A DNA stretch of 64,000 nt from Terriglobia bacterium (GTDB taxonomy: Bacteria > Acidobacteriota > Thermoanaerobaculia > Thermoanaerobaculales > Thermoanaerobaculaceae), in assembly GCA_020073245.1 (NCBI GenBank), contig JAIQFQ010000010.1, positions 33,630-97,629 of the forward strand, given 5' to 3'. A program made the position numbers and the translations under genes. The stretch's first letter is position 1; each line of letters begins with the position of its first letter. A model generated the notes under the pieces. That model was not told the DNA's origin. It made no database searches and worked only from the letters and a program-made list of their open reading frames with translations. Positions 17,962 through 26,608 of this stretch are shown in pieces.

Positions 17962-18094
17962 CCTCGACACCTCCGTCGTTGTGCGGGGCACTCTAGCACA
18001 ACGACTGAGACCGGTTTGCGATTCACCGAAAGGGGAATCGACCGGGCCCTCACCCGCTGGAAGGCGATGGAGTGCCGCCGCAATTCCCGGTGCG

Positions 18095-18877
18095 TCAGCG
18101 GCCGACGAACTTCGGTGGGCGCTTCTCCAGGAACGCCGTCGTGCCCTCGCGCATGTCGTCGCTCGCGAAGCAGAGCGCAAACAGCGCAGCCTCCACTTCC
18201 TGGGCCTGGTCGAGCGGAAGGTTGAGCCCGATTCGGACGGACTCAAGGCACCGCCCCGCGGCCAGCGGCGACACGGCGGCCGTCTCCTCGGCGAGCCCCT
18301 GCGCGGTGGATCGCAGCTCCGCCGGCTCGACCACTCGGTTCACCAGGCCCCACGCCAGCGCGGTGGAGGCATCGACCATGCGTCCGGTGAGGAGCAGCTC
18401 GAGCGCTCTCCCCTGCCCGACGAGGCGCGCGAGCCGTTGCGTGCCGCCGTAGCCGGGGATCAACCCGAGCTTGGCCTCCGGTTGGCCGAAACGGGCCGCC
18501 GCGGACGCCACCCGCATGTGACACGCGAGCGCCAGTTCGCAGCCCCCACCGAGGGCGAAGCCGTTGACGGCCGCTATCACCGGCTTCGGCAACGCAGCGA
18601 TGGTGTCGAACACAGCCTGGCCAGCCCGGGCGAACTGCTGCGCGTCACGAGGGTCCAGCCCCACGAACTCGGCGATGTCTGCGCCTGCGGCGAATGCCTT
18701 GTCCCCGTATCCGGTGACCACCACCGCCCGCACGGCGCCGTCCGACCCCGCGGCGTTCACCGCCGAGCCGAGCTCCGCCAAAACGGCCCGATTGAGGGCG
18801 TTCAGCTTGGCGGGGCGGTTGAGCGTGATCCATCGCACGCCGTTGCCGTCCTCGATGAGTACGTTCTCGTATGGCAT
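18095..18877 (-). CDS. enoyl-CoA hydratase/isomerase (crotonase family)
   Basis: This 260-residue crotonase has the oxyanion-hole and CoA segments A-F-A-A-G-A-D-I-A-E-F and F-A-L-G-G-G-C-E-L-A-L-A-C, then the catalytic-Glu region (F-G-Q-P-E-A-K-L-G-L-I-P-G). Both Glu residues of classical 2-enoyl-CoA hydratases appear present (one in G-G-G-C-E-L, one in Q-P-E). ATG 18877 has AGGGGGA seven bases upstream; a TTG two codons earlier is possible. It is the promoter-proximal gene of the tyrosine-catabolic run, 133 bp before hpd. Confidence 0.92.
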   Translation of the reverse strand: MPYENVLIEDGNGVRWITLNRPAKLNALNRAVLAELGSAVNAAGSDGAVRAVVVTGYGDKAFAAGADIAEFVGLDPRDAQQFARAGQAVFDTIAALPKPVIAAVNGFALGGGCELALACHMRVASAAARFGQPEAKLGLIPGYGGTQRLARLVGQGRALELLLTGRMVDASTALAWGLVNRVVEPAELRSTAQGLAEETAAVSPLAAGRCLESVRIGLNLPLDQAQEVEAALFALCFASDDMREGTTAFLEKRPPKFVGR

Positions 18878-18908
18878 CGTCAATCCCCCTGCCGGACGGA
18901 GAGCCTAT

Positions 18909-18928
18909 CATTCTTGGAGTCAAGAATG
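18909..18928. promoter_or_regulatory. 20-bp palindrome, candidate operator of the tyrosine-catabolic operon
   Basis: CATTCTTG-GAGT-CAAGAATG is a perfect 8+4+8 dyad, 31 bp upstream of the first gene of the reverse-strand catabolic operon and in the divergent gap before the lipoprotein gene at 19036. On the reverse strand it contains TTGACT. No regulator gene adjoins it, so the binding protein is unknown. Confidence 0.4.
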
Positions 18929-19023
18929 GCAACGCTTCGGAGCCGCAACCGGCTCGGCCGCAGGCCCGTGAGAGCAGCGCGCGGCCCACTCTGAGGTCCT
19001 CAAACCGCCGGAGTCCGATCTCG

Positions 19024-19029
19024 TATACT
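19024..19029 (+). promoter_or_regulatory. -10 box TATACT for a leaderless start at 19036
   Basis: TATACT, then six bases (cggttg), then ATG. There is no Shine-Dalgarno in between. Confidence 0.5.
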
Positions 19030-19035
19030 CGGTTG

Positions 19036-20163
19036 ATGAAACCATATGCGATCGTGCTGATTCTCACAGGCTTGACCGCCGGCTGTGCCAGCACGAAGGT
19101 GAGTTACATGTTCCTCTCGCCCGAGCGGTGGAGCCAGGAGATGGCCCGGCGCGGCGTCGGCCTGAGGGAGGTACCAAACCCACTCGCGGTCAGCCCCGAG
19201 ATCGGAGAAACCGCTGGTGCGTTCGCCGGCCTGGGTTCGGCGCAGGAACGCCTCCAACGGCTGCAGCTCGCTCTCTTCGACGCGAGCAGCTTCCCCTTCC
19301 ACTACGAACATCGCGAGACATTCACGGCGATCGAGGCATTTGCCCGGCGTGAGGGGAACTGCCTGTCGTTCACGAACCTCTTCGTTGCCATGGGCCGATC
19401 CCTGGGCCTCCCGGTCACCACGGCTCTCGTCAGGCGCGTTCAGGCAACCGAGAAGGAAGGCGACCTGATGATCGTCAACAACCACGTCGTGGCGGCCCTG
19501 CAGGATGGAACCGTATGGCAGTACTACGATTTCGACCAGCGCAGTCACGAGAGACCGACGCAGATTCAGCCGCTCGACGATCTCTGGATCACGGCTCTGT
19601 ACCTCAACAACCGCGGCGCCGACGAGTTGCGCGTCGGTCACCCCGATATCGCGCTTCGTTTCTTCGACTACGCGACCAAGCTGGCGCCGACCTTCGCACC
19701 CACCTGGGGCAACGTGGGCGTCGCGCGGCGTCGCCTGGGAGACACCCAGGGTGCCCTCGACGCCTATTCCCATGCGCTAACGGTCTCCGCCGCCGACCCG
19801 ACGATCCTGGGAAACCTTGCGTCACTCTATAAGTCGCTCGGAAAGGAGCAGGAGGCTCGGGAGGTCACGCTGGCGATCAAGGTCGGGAACGCCACGCCGA
19901 ACGCGCTGATCGTGCGCGGGGATCTTGACCTTGCCATGGGCCGCACGAGCAGCGCGATCCGGTTGTACAAGAGGGCCCGACACCTTGGGCCCCGGCTCGC
20001 CGACCCGTGGATGGCGCTCGCTCGGGCGGAGCTGGCGCGGTCCAGACCCGACCGTGCTCGTAAGGATCTCGGTCGGGCGCTCGAGCTCGAGCCGGGCAAC
20101 AAAGATGCCGCCGATTTGCTGCGCCAGCTCGAAGCGACCCCAGTCCCGGACAGCCGGCGCTAA
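19036..20163 (+). CDS. lipoprotein with transglutaminase-like domain and TPR repeats
   Basis: The protein has 375 residues. A hydrophobic segment ends in the lipobox L-T-A-G-C (Cys about residue 18), so it is probably a lipid-anchored envelope protein. Residues ~85-175 resemble a transglutaminase/cysteine-protease fold: Cys in R-E-G-N-C-L-S-F-T-N-L-F-V-A-M, His in N-N-H-V-V-A-A-L, and Asp in Y-Y-D-F-D-Q-R. From ~190 there are four or five TPR units (for example P-D-I-A-L-R-F-F-D-Y-A-T-K-L-A-P). Start 19036 is chosen over a longer open frame because it gives the signal peptide and fits the -10 box. Its substrate is unknown. Confidence 0.8.
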   Translation: MKPYAIVLILTGLTAGCASTKVSYMFLSPERWSQEMARRGVGLREVPNPLAVSPEIGETAGAFAGLGSAQERLQRLQLALFDASSFPFHYEHRETFTAIEAFARREGNCLSFTNLFVAMGRSLGLPVTTALVRRVQATEKEGDLMIVNNHVVAALQDGTVWQYYDFDQRSHERPTQIQPLDDLWITALYLNNRGADELRVGHPDIALRFFDYATKLAPTFAPTWGNVGVARRRLGDTQGALDAYSHALTVSAADPTILGNLASLYKSLGKEQEAREVTLAIKVGNATPNALIVRGDLDLAMGRTSSAIRLYKRARHLGPRLADPWMALARAELARSRPDRARKDLGRALELEPGNKDAADLLRQLEATPVPDSRR

Positions 20164-20254
20164 GTTCCTCCGGGCCCAGTGGTGGTAAGCTCTGCCGGCC
20201 GGTTCCGACCGCTTCTGGCCGAGGACCCAATGAGAATAGTGTGAGGAACGTACA

Positions 20255-21511
20255 ATGAGCCGCCGCAGGCGCCAGGTCCAAACTACTGTCAGCACCCCCA
20301 AGTCCCTCTTCCGCCGGGTCGAGCGCACCCTCGATGCGATCGAGCACGCCGGCGACACCCTGGGGACGATCCGCAACGTCACCTCGTACATGACCGTCAA
20401 CTTCCGCGATGATCTCGGAATCCTCGGTGGTCGAATCTACCGGCTCGAGGGCAATGAGTACGAGCTCGTTCAGGTGTTCGGCACGGCCGATTCGGCCGCC
20501 ATCGGTACACACGTTCCCCGCGACTACGCGGCGATCGAGGCGGTCCTCGAATCCGGGCTCGTCGTGATGACCCGCAACGCGCCCGAGCTGGATCCGGCTC
20601 TGGAAGCCCAGCTCGGTACGCGCGAGCGCTTCGCGGCAGTCGCTGTCGCTGACGGCAACTACTTGATCTCGTTCGATGTGGACCCAGCGAGGGGATCGAC
20701 GGAAGACCTCCAGTCGTCGCTCAACATCGTCCGGCTGGCCGTCAATCAGAAGCTACGCCAGGACCGGTTCGAGGAGATCCTCCAGGATGCACGTCTGATC
20801 CAGCGTTCGATCCTTCCGAAACGTACCCCCCGCTACGGGGACTTCGATATCGCCGGGGATTCCCGCCCGGCCGAGACCGTCGGGGGAGACTTCTTCGACT
20901 ACATGCGGGTCACCCCCGAGATCTTCGACCTTGCCATCGCGGACGCATCGGGTCACGGCCTGCCGGCAGCCCTGCAGGTTCGGGACGTGTACATGGGCCT
21001 CCGCATGGGCCTGACGCGCGATTTCAAGCTCACCCGCACAATTGAGAGGCTCAACGCGATCATCAACCGGTCGCAGCTTGCGTCGAAGTTCGTCTCGCTC
21101 TTCATTGCCGAACTCGAGACCACCGGAAACATGATCTATGTGAACGCCGGCCACGTGCTGCCGTTCATAATCCACCGTGCCGGGGGGATCGAGTACCTCC
21201 GTGAGGGTGGGATGGTCCTCGGCCCGTCCCCCGACGCGACGTACCTCCGCGGCTTTGCGCAGCTCCAACCGGGCGATATCCTGGTGCTCTACACCGACGG
21301 CATCACGGAGTGCCACCACCACCGCTCCGATGAGGAGTTCGGGGTCGCCCGACTCCAGCGGTTGGTGGCACGGCATGCCGACAAGTCCGCCGCCGAGATC
21401 GTCCAGACCGTGTTCCAGGCCGTTTCTCGCTATGCCGCCACCCCTATTCCCGAGGACGACCAGACCCTGGTCCTCGTGAAACGTCCGTTTCGGGAGAACG
21501 GCGGCGAGTAG
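20255..21511 (+). CDS. PP2C-type (RsbU/SpoIIE) serine phosphatase with N-terminal GAF-like sensor
   Basis: The protein has 418 residues. Residues ~15-165 read as a GAF-like sensory domain, a short coiled linker follows, and residues ~195-410 form a PP2C-SIG catalytic domain. The metal-binding residues are in G-G-D-F-F-D-Y, the A-D-A-S-G-H-G-L-P-A-A-L motif is intact, and the last Asp is in P-E-D-D-Q-T-L. Such phosphatases usually dephosphorylate an anti-anti-sigma factor. No partner STAS or anti-sigma gene is nearby. GAGGAA lies about eight bases before the ATG. Confidence 0.9.
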   Translation: MSRRRRQVQTTVSTPKSLFRRVERTLDAIEHAGDTLGTIRNVTSYMTVNFRDDLGILGGRIYRLEGNEYELVQVFGTADSAAIGTHVPRDYAAIEAVLESGLVVMTRNAPELDPALEAQLGTRERFAAVAVADGNYLISFDVDPARGSTEDLQSSLNIVRLAVNQKLRQDRFEEILQDARLIQRSILPKRTPRYGDFDIAGDSRPAETVGGDFFDYMRVTPEIFDLAIADASGHGLPAALQVRDVYMGLRMGLTRDFKLTRTIERLNAIINRSQLASKFVSLFIAELETTGNMIYVNAGHVLPFIIHRAGGIEYLREGGMVLGPSPDATYLRGFAQLQPGDILVLYTDGITECHHHRSDEEFGVARLQRLVARHADKSAAEIVQTVFQAVSRYAATPIPEDDQTLVLVKRPFRENGGE

Positions 21512-21549
21512 CCGCTGCGCCTGCGCTGAGCGGAAGGCATCGGCCGCGC

Positions 21550-21555
21550 TATACT
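21550..21555 (+). promoter_or_regulatory. -10 box TATACT for a near-leaderless start at 21563
   Basis: TATACT, then seven bases (cctcgcc), then ATG, with no Shine-Dalgarno. Confidence 0.45.
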
Positions 21556-21562
21556 CCTCGCC

Positions 21563-22267
21563 ATGAAACCATTCGCGGCGGACAACTTCTTCACTCTCTC
21601 TGACTTCGATCACGCCGCGCTGTTCGCCCCGGAGCGACCGGTTTGGGAAGCCCTGGGTGATGCCCTCGACGCCTACTTGGCCGGTTGGAATCGCTGGGAG
21701 GTGTTGTCCCCCATTCCGGAAGGCGTCCATCTCCTCGGGGGTCCGGTGTTCATCGGCGATCACTGCCGAATCGACCCCGGCGCGGTCCTGCGTGGCCCCC
21801 TGATCGTGGGTGAAGAGTGCGAGATCCGCACTGGAGCTTACCTTCGCGGCCGGGTCATCATGGGGAGGCACTGCGTGGTCGGAGCCCACTCCGAGGTCAA
21901 GAGCGCCATCCTCCTCGACGGCGCGCACGCGCCCCATCAGAACTACGTCGGTGACAGCATCCTGGGCAGGAACGTCAACCTGGGCGCAGGAACCATCCTG
22001 TCCAACGTCAAGAACGTCGGGCACGAGGTCACCTTTCATCACCAGGAGGAACTCATCAAGACCGGCCTCCGCAAGTTCGGCGCCGTTCTCGGGGACGAGT
22101 GTCGGACCGGCTGCAACACGGTGCTCAACCCTGGAGTCCTGATGGGTCCGGGGTGTGTCACCTACCCCGGCGTGTGCCTCCGCTCCGGCTACTATCCGGC
22201 CGGGACCCTGGTCAAGCTCCGCCAGGTGCAACAGCAGGTCGTTCTCAACGGGCGGCTCCAGAAATAG
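21563..22267 (+). CDS. left-handed beta-helix (hexapeptide) acyltransferase-like protein
   Basis: The protein has 234 residues. From residue ~65 it has imperfect hexapeptide repeats (I-G-D-H-C-R-I, I-V-G-E-E-C-E-I, V-I-M-G-R-H-C-V-V-G) that resemble the C-terminal acetyltransferase half of GlmU-type sugar-nucleotide enzymes. The A-P-H-Q-N-Y-V-G-D-S-I-L-G-R-N-V-N-L-G-A-G-T stretch corresponds to the GlmU catalytic-His/Asn region. There is no N-terminal nucleotidyltransferase domain. It may acetylate a sugar or amino donor for the envelope; the substrate is unknown. Confidence 0.75.
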   Translation: MKPFAADNFFTLSDFDHAALFAPERPVWEALGDALDAYLAGWNRWEVLSPIPEGVHLLGGPVFIGDHCRIDPGAVLRGPLIVGEECEIRTGAYLRGRVIMGRHCVVGAHSEVKSAILLDGAHAPHQNYVGDSILGRNVNLGAGTILSNVKNVGHEVTFHHQEELIKTGLRKFGAVLGDECRTGCNTVLNPGVLMGPGCVTYPGVCLRSGYYPAGTLVKLRQVQQQVVLNGRLQK

Positions 22268-22316
22268 TGGCACGGCGTTTGCACGTCGGTGGATCGAGGA
22301 GTTTGGGAGGTCGACC

Positions 22317-24383
22317 ATGAAACGCTCTCTTTCGGCAATCACCGCGATCCTGGCCGGGATGCTTCTGGCCCCGGTGGCCCTTGCCGGGGACGACATGACC
22401 TCGCTGAGCTACATTTCCTACCTCGAGCGCTACGCCACCATCCGCACGGCGCACGGCGACGAAACCCTCGACGTGGTCGTCAACATGCCCGTGCTGGCCG
22501 GAGACCGACTCGATACCTCGCGTGGCGCTCGAGTCGAGGTCCAGCTCGCCGACGGGAGCACGCTGTGGCTCGACGAGTTCGCCACCGTCGACTTCGATGC
22601 CATCGCTCTTTCCCGCGACGACACTTCGTCGCGAACAGCGCTCTTCCTCGCCGAGGGAACCGCGGCGATCGAAATCCCCTCCACTGCGGCAGGCGACGGT
22701 TCTCTGCGCGTTGACTCCCCCGCCGGCGCCGTGTTCCTCAACCGACCCGGCCTCTACCGCCTCGAGCTGCGGGGCAACGAGATCCGGGTTCAGGCCCACA
22801 GCGGGTTTGCAGAGCTGCCGGCGGGCATTGGCTCGGAGATCCTGCGCGGCGGCGAGGAGGCCGTCGTCGGAACACAGAGCGAGCTGCAGAGGGCCGCGAT
22901 ATCGGACACCAGCGATGATTTCTGGACCTGGGTGCAGGAGCGCCGCCACGTTTCCACAGGCCCCACCGCACAGTACGTCGATGCCCGCAGCGCGAGCCAC
23001 GCCGCCGTGCTCGACAGCTACGGCGACTGGATCTACGTTCCAACCTATTCGAACTGGATGTGGCAACCGCACGTCAACATCGGCTGGGTGCCGTATTCGC
23101 ACGGCAGGTGGTACTGGACGCCGGTCGGATGGTCGTGGATCTCGTACGAGCCCTGGGGCTGGTACCCATTCCATTACGGCTCCTGGTACTTCGACGCGAG
23201 CTTCGGGTGGCTCTGGGGGTGGGATTCGGTCTGGGGGCCAGCGTGGGTGGATTGGTTCTCCACTCCGGGCTACGTCGGCTGGTGCCCCCGCGGCTACTAC
23301 GACTGGTGGTACTACCACAACGGCAATCACGCCTGGGGTGGAAGGTGGGGGCGGCCGCCCCGCTGGAGCGAGGTCAGCTTCAACTTCTCGGGTCGCGTGA
23401 GGCTCGGCCAGATCGACCCGAGGCCGTGGACGGTCGTACCGAGCGCCCACTTCTCTTCGTCTCACATCGACCGGGTTCGTCTTGACGCAACGCGCTTCCT
23501 GCGGGACGGGCAGCCGGACCGCGAGGGCATCGTGCGATCCGGGCCGCTCGTGACGCCCTTCCCTGGTCGCGCACCTTCCGACAGTACCGTCGATTCTTTC
23601 TTCCGGCCCGGCCCCACGACCGGCACACTCCCCGACCTATCCTCGATCATGCGCCGCGAGACACCAACCGGTGTGCGCTCAGCGACAGCGCTCCCTGACC
23701 TGCGCGCGAGGCTTACGACCGAGGTCGCTGCGGGTTCCCGAGCCGTGTCTGATCGCACGCAGCGAACCGCCCAGGGCGGGCTCGAGGCCGGTCGCTGGAG
23801 TGGCCGTGCCGTCCCCGGACGCCCTCTCACAACCGACTCGCCGCGTCAGCCTGGGAGCCCGAGCAGCATCCAGCCGGGAGGAACGGCCTCCGGAGTTTCA
23901 ACCTCCCCTGTCACGCGTCGCGAGGTGGTTCGGAGGGACGTCACCTCCCGCCCGGCGCCTCCGAATGTTCAGTCACCGCCGGCGCAGGGGACCGGCTCGC
24001 ACAGCGGAAGCGGGCCAACGGTCGAGCGCCACGTATCGCCGCCTTCGCAACGCCCACCGACCCAGTCCGTCAGCTGGAGCCGGCAGCGGGACTCCTCAGG
24101 CTCGGCGCGAGAGATTGCCTCGTATCGGGATAGGTGGTCCTCGCCGGTGACGCGCCGTGACGTCGGCAGGGCGACCGTGAGCGGGCAATACGCATCTGGC
24201 TACCCGTCACAGTTGAGGTCGGTGGCGTCCTCCCGTCCGACCGGAGCGGATCGCGGTACCATCGCCCATGTCAGCAGCGCAACCGTGAGGAGCGTGCCAA
24301 CGAATGCCAGCCCCCGCGCCGTGTCGGTCTCACATTCGACGTCACGCTCCAGCGCGAGTTCGGGCCACGGCCATCGACCATAG
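22317..24383 (+). CDS. secreted FecR-domain/DUF6600-like Trp-rich protein
   Basis: This 688-residue exported protein has a clear signal peptide (M-K-R-S-L..., cleavage after A-L-A). Residues ~50-165 resemble a FecR-like iron-jelly domain (G-D-R-L-D-T-S-R-G-A-R-V-E-V-Q-L-A-D-G-S). Residues ~230-340 are extraordinarily rich in Trp, Tyr and Gly (W-V-P-Y-S-H-G-R-W-Y-W-T-P-V-G-W-S-W repeats), as in DUF6600. The final ~300 residues are low-complexity Ser/Thr/Pro/Arg and probably disordered. GGGAGG precedes the ATG; a longer open frame overlaps the preceding gene. Function unknown, probably periplasmic or surface. Confidence 0.8.
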   Translation: MKRSLSAITAILAGMLLAPVALAGDDMTSLSYISYLERYATIRTAHGDETLDVVVNMPVLAGDRLDTSRGARVEVQLADGSTLWLDEFATVDFDAIALSRDDTSSRTALFLAEGTAAIEIPSTAAGDGSLRVDSPAGAVFLNRPGLYRLELRGNEIRVQAHSGFAELPAGIGSEILRGGEEAVVGTQSELQRAAISDTSDDFWTWVQERRHVSTGPTAQYVDARSASHAAVLDSYGDWIYVPTYSNWMWQPHVNIGWVPYSHGRWYWTPVGWSWISYEPWGWYPFHYGSWYFDASFGWLWGWDSVWGPAWVDWFSTPGYVGWCPRGYYDWWYYHNGNHAWGGRWGRPPRWSEVSFNFSGRVRLGQIDPRPWTVVPSAHFSSSHIDRVRLDATRFLRDGQPDREGIVRSGPLVTPFPGRAPSDSTVDSFFRPGPTTGTLPDLSSIMRRETPTGVRSATALPDLRARLTTEVAAGSRAVSDRTQRTAQGGLEAGRWSGRAVPGRPLTTDSPRQPGSPSSIQPGGTASGVSTSPVTRREVVRRDVTSRPAPPNVQSPPAQGTGSHSGSGPTVERHVSPPSQRPPTQSVSWSRQRDSSGSAREIASYRDRWSSPVTRRDVGRATVSGQYASGYPSQLRSVASSRPTGADRGTIAHVSSATVRSVPTNASPRAVSVSHSTSRSSASSGHGHRP

Positions 24384-24396
24384 CCCGTCGGCTCGC

Positions 24397-24402
24397 TAGA
24401 AT
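24397..24402 (+). promoter_or_regulatory. -10 box TAGAAT for a leaderless start at 24409
   Basis: TAGAAT, six bases (cccggc), ATG. TCGACC at 24374-24379, 17 bp upstream of the box, is a weak -35 match. Confidence 0.5.
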
Positions 24403-24408
24403 CCCGGC

Positions 24409-25317
24409 ATGAGAACGCCGGACGGAACTGGACGCCGCCCCGGAAGTCACTTCGGGCGGCGCCTCACCCTGTGCGCCGCGGCCTTCGGCGCCGTCGCGGG
24501 TTGCTCGCCGCAATCGCCTCGCCCGCTGGTATCGCTCCCGGTCGCGGCGCAAGCGTGGGCCCCGGCGCTGGCGGCCACCCACGAGCCTCTCTCGGCTGCG
24601 CTTGCCGCCATCGCCGATTCCGGTACGGAATCCGCATGGCACCGGCGATGCGACGATGTCTTTCGGGACTATCTCGCGACGCTTAGCCGCAACGGACCGT
24701 TCTCACGCCCCGAACTGTTTCCTTCCGGCGACGATGTACTCGCCTACCTCGTCGACGCTCACGTCGCGTGGACCCTGGCGCTTGCCAGATCCTCAGACCT
24801 TGGCGGGGCGGGAGTGGCCGAGCTCCGGGACGCACCCATCTCGCTCGACGGCCGAACGACCTCCCTGCGGGCGCTCGCAGGCGAAATCGCCTGGCGCGCA
24901 CCGTGGGAACCCCGCCTGGCGCTCTTCCTCAACCCCGGGTGGCGAGGCGGCCCTCCCCTGCCTTCAAGCGCACTGGAGGGGCGAGCCATCGACTGGCAGC
25001 TGACGCTCCAGGCCGAGCGGTGCGGAAAGGCTGTCGGGTTCTGGACGCTCGACACGACAAGGAAGCAGCTCTCGGTGTCGCCGTACACCGAGCTGATGTG
25101 GGGGCTCCCGGCCACCCAACCGGCCCGAGCCCGGAGGCTCCTCGACGTGGTGCCCCCGCCGCAGCGGTTGTTGGACGCCGTGCTCACGACATGCGGTACC
25201 GCGCTTCAGCGCTGCACCGTGGTTCTGGCGCCGATGGACTTCGGCCGTCTCTTCATGCCGGAGAAGACCAACGGCGAGCAGAGGTATGCCCACGGCTCCG
25301 GCAACCGCCGCTCCTGA
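24409..25317 (+). CDS. DUF547-like lipoprotein
   Basis: The protein has 302 residues. An Arg-rich N-terminus and a short hydrophobic stretch end in A-V-A-G-C, a lipobox (Cys about residue 32). The C-terminal half resembles DUF547: a T-T-S-L-R-A-L-A-G-E-I segment, then L-A-L-F-L-N-P-G-W-R-G-G-P-P-L, then W-Q-L-T-L-Q-A-E-R, then an L-S-V-S-P-Y-T-E-L-M-W ending. DUF547 proteins are widespread, uncharacterised and often exported. The assignment rests on motif order alone, so it is moderate. It follows the FecR/DUF6600 gene by 25 bp. Confidence 0.55.
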   Translation: MRTPDGTGRRPGSHFGRRLTLCAAAFGAVAGCSPQSPRPLVSLPVAAQAWAPALAATHEPLSAALAAIADSGTESAWHRRCDDVFRDYLATLSRNGPFSRPELFPSGDDVLAYLVDAHVAWTLALARSSDLGGAGVAELRDAPISLDGRTTSLRALAGEIAWRAPWEPRLALFLNPGWRGGPPLPSSALEGRAIDWQLTLQAERCGKAVGFWTLDTTRKQLSVSPYTELMWGLPATQPARARRLLDVVPPPQRLLDAVLTTCGTALQRCTVVLAPMDFGRLFMPEKTNGEQRYAHGSGNRRS

Positions 25318-25437
25318 GCCCCCGGGCCCTGGGCCATCCGCATTCGATGCGTGCCTTGGTCCGGCTCTGATCCGCCTTTGGTGTTCGAACTGCCCTGGCT
25401 GAGATCGCGGCGTCGGGAGGGCGGAGCCGACGGCGGG

Positions 25438-25443
25438 TATACT
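25438..25443 (+). promoter_or_regulatory. -10 box TATACT for a leaderless GTG start at 25450
   Basis: TATACT, six bases (cgggcg), GTG. The box helps choose the GTG at 25450 over the upstream end of the open frame. Confidence 0.5.
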
Positions 25444-25449
25444 CGGGCG

Positions 25450-26586
25450 GTGCCGCTGGACCTGGCTCGCTGGCTTCCCGAATTCCCCGTGCGCCAGCAC
25501 TGTTTCTATCTCAATCACGCCGCCGTGGCCCCGCTTCCCCAACGAGTGGCCGACGCAATGCGGGCGCGCATCGGCGAGCAGGAGAGCACGGGCTCCCATC
25601 TCTGGGAGCGCTGGCGGGAGACCGAGCTGTCCGCGCGGGTCCTGGCCGCCGAACTCGTCGGTTGCCGCCCCGAGGATGTCTCGCTCGTTCGGAGTACGTC
25701 CGAGGGGCTCTCCCTGGTGGCCCAGGGCCTGACGTGGAAGAAGGGCGATGCGGTGCTGGTTGGCGAGGAGGAGTTCGCCGCCAACGTCGCTCCGTATCTC
25801 GCACTGCAGCGGCGAGGAGTCGGCGTGCGACGTTTTGCGACCCCCGGCGGCCGGATCCAGCCCGACTTGGTGCTGCCGTTTCTGAAGCCGCCGGTCCGGC
25901 TGCTCGCCCTCTCCTGGGTCGCCTTCCACACCGGGTGGGTGGCCCCCGTTGCCGATCTCACCCGGGCTGCGCACGAGCGCGGGATTCTGGTCGTCCTCGA
26001 CGCGATCCAGGGACTCGGGGTATTGCCCGACCGGTTCAACGACCTCGGCGTTGACGCGCTCGTGGCCGATGGCCACAAGTGGCTGCTCGGCCCCGAAGGC
26101 GTGGGCGTGATGGTCACCACGCCGGCGCTCCGGACCGCGCTCCACCCCGTCCTGGCGGGATGGCTCAACGTGCGCCGCCCGGACCGCCAGCTGTTCTTGC
26201 ACGAGCTCGAATTTCACGAGGACGGCCGGAAGTTCGAGCCGGGTGCCACTCCCAACATCCTCGTTGCCGGGCTCGCGGCCGCGCTCGACCTCCTTCTCGA
26301 AGCCGGCCTCGACGAGGTCCATTCTCGCGTTGTGAGCCACGCGCGCACCCTGACCCAGCTGCTCCTCAAAGCGGCCTGGCGCGTCGGGTCCCCCGGCTCG
26401 GGCCACCCGATCGCCGGGATCGTTGCCGCGCGACACCCGCTTCTGCCGGTAGACGACGTCGCGCGTCGGCTGCGCGAGCGCCACATCGAGGTGACGGCGC
26501 GGCAGGGATGGGTCCGATTCTCGCCCCACTTCTACGCCACGGCCGGCGAACTCGAAGCCCTCGGAGTGATCCTCGGTAAACTATAA
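25450..26586 (+). CDS. class V aminotransferase / cysteine-desulfurase-like PLP enzyme
   Basis: This 378-residue fold-type I PLP enzyme has the N-terminal Y-L-N-H-A-A-V-A-P-L-P motif. The PLP-binding Asp region is V-V-L-D-A-I-Q-G-L-G, and the Schiff-base Lys is in A-D-G-H-K-W-L-L-G-P-E-G near residue 215. No conserved catalytic-Cys loop of a true cysteine desulfurase is evident, so a kynureninase-, lyase- or isopenicillin-epimerase-like activity on an amino acid is equally likely. It is followed 22 bp later by a flavoprotein and then an ABC exporter, perhaps one metabolic unit. Confidence 0.85.
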   Translation: MPLDLARWLPEFPVRQHCFYLNHAAVAPLPQRVADAMRARIGEQESTGSHLWERWRETELSARVLAAELVGCRPEDVSLVRSTSEGLSLVAQGLTWKKGDAVLVGEEEFAANVAPYLALQRRGVGVRRFATPGGRIQPDLVLPFLKPPVRLLALSWVAFHTGWVAPVADLTRAAHERGILVVLDAIQGLGVLPDRFNDLGVDALVADGHKWLLGPEGVGVMVTTPALRTALHPVLAGWLNVRRPDRQLFLHELEFHEDGRKFEPGATPNILVAGLAAALDLLLEAGLDEVHSRVVSHARTLTQLLLKAAWRVGSPGSGHPIAGIVAARHPLLPVDDVARRLRERHIEVTARQGWVRFSPHFYATAGELEALGVILGKL

Positions 26587-26596
26587 CGAGACGAGG

Positions 26597-26602
26597 TACA
26601 AT
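26597..26602 (+). promoter_or_regulatory. -10 box TACAAT for a leaderless start at 26609
   Basis: TACAAT, six bases (ttagcg), ATG. The box sits in the 22-bp gap after the aminotransferase gene, so the flavoprotein gene can have its own transcript. Confidence 0.5.
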
Positions 26603-26608
26603 TTAGCG

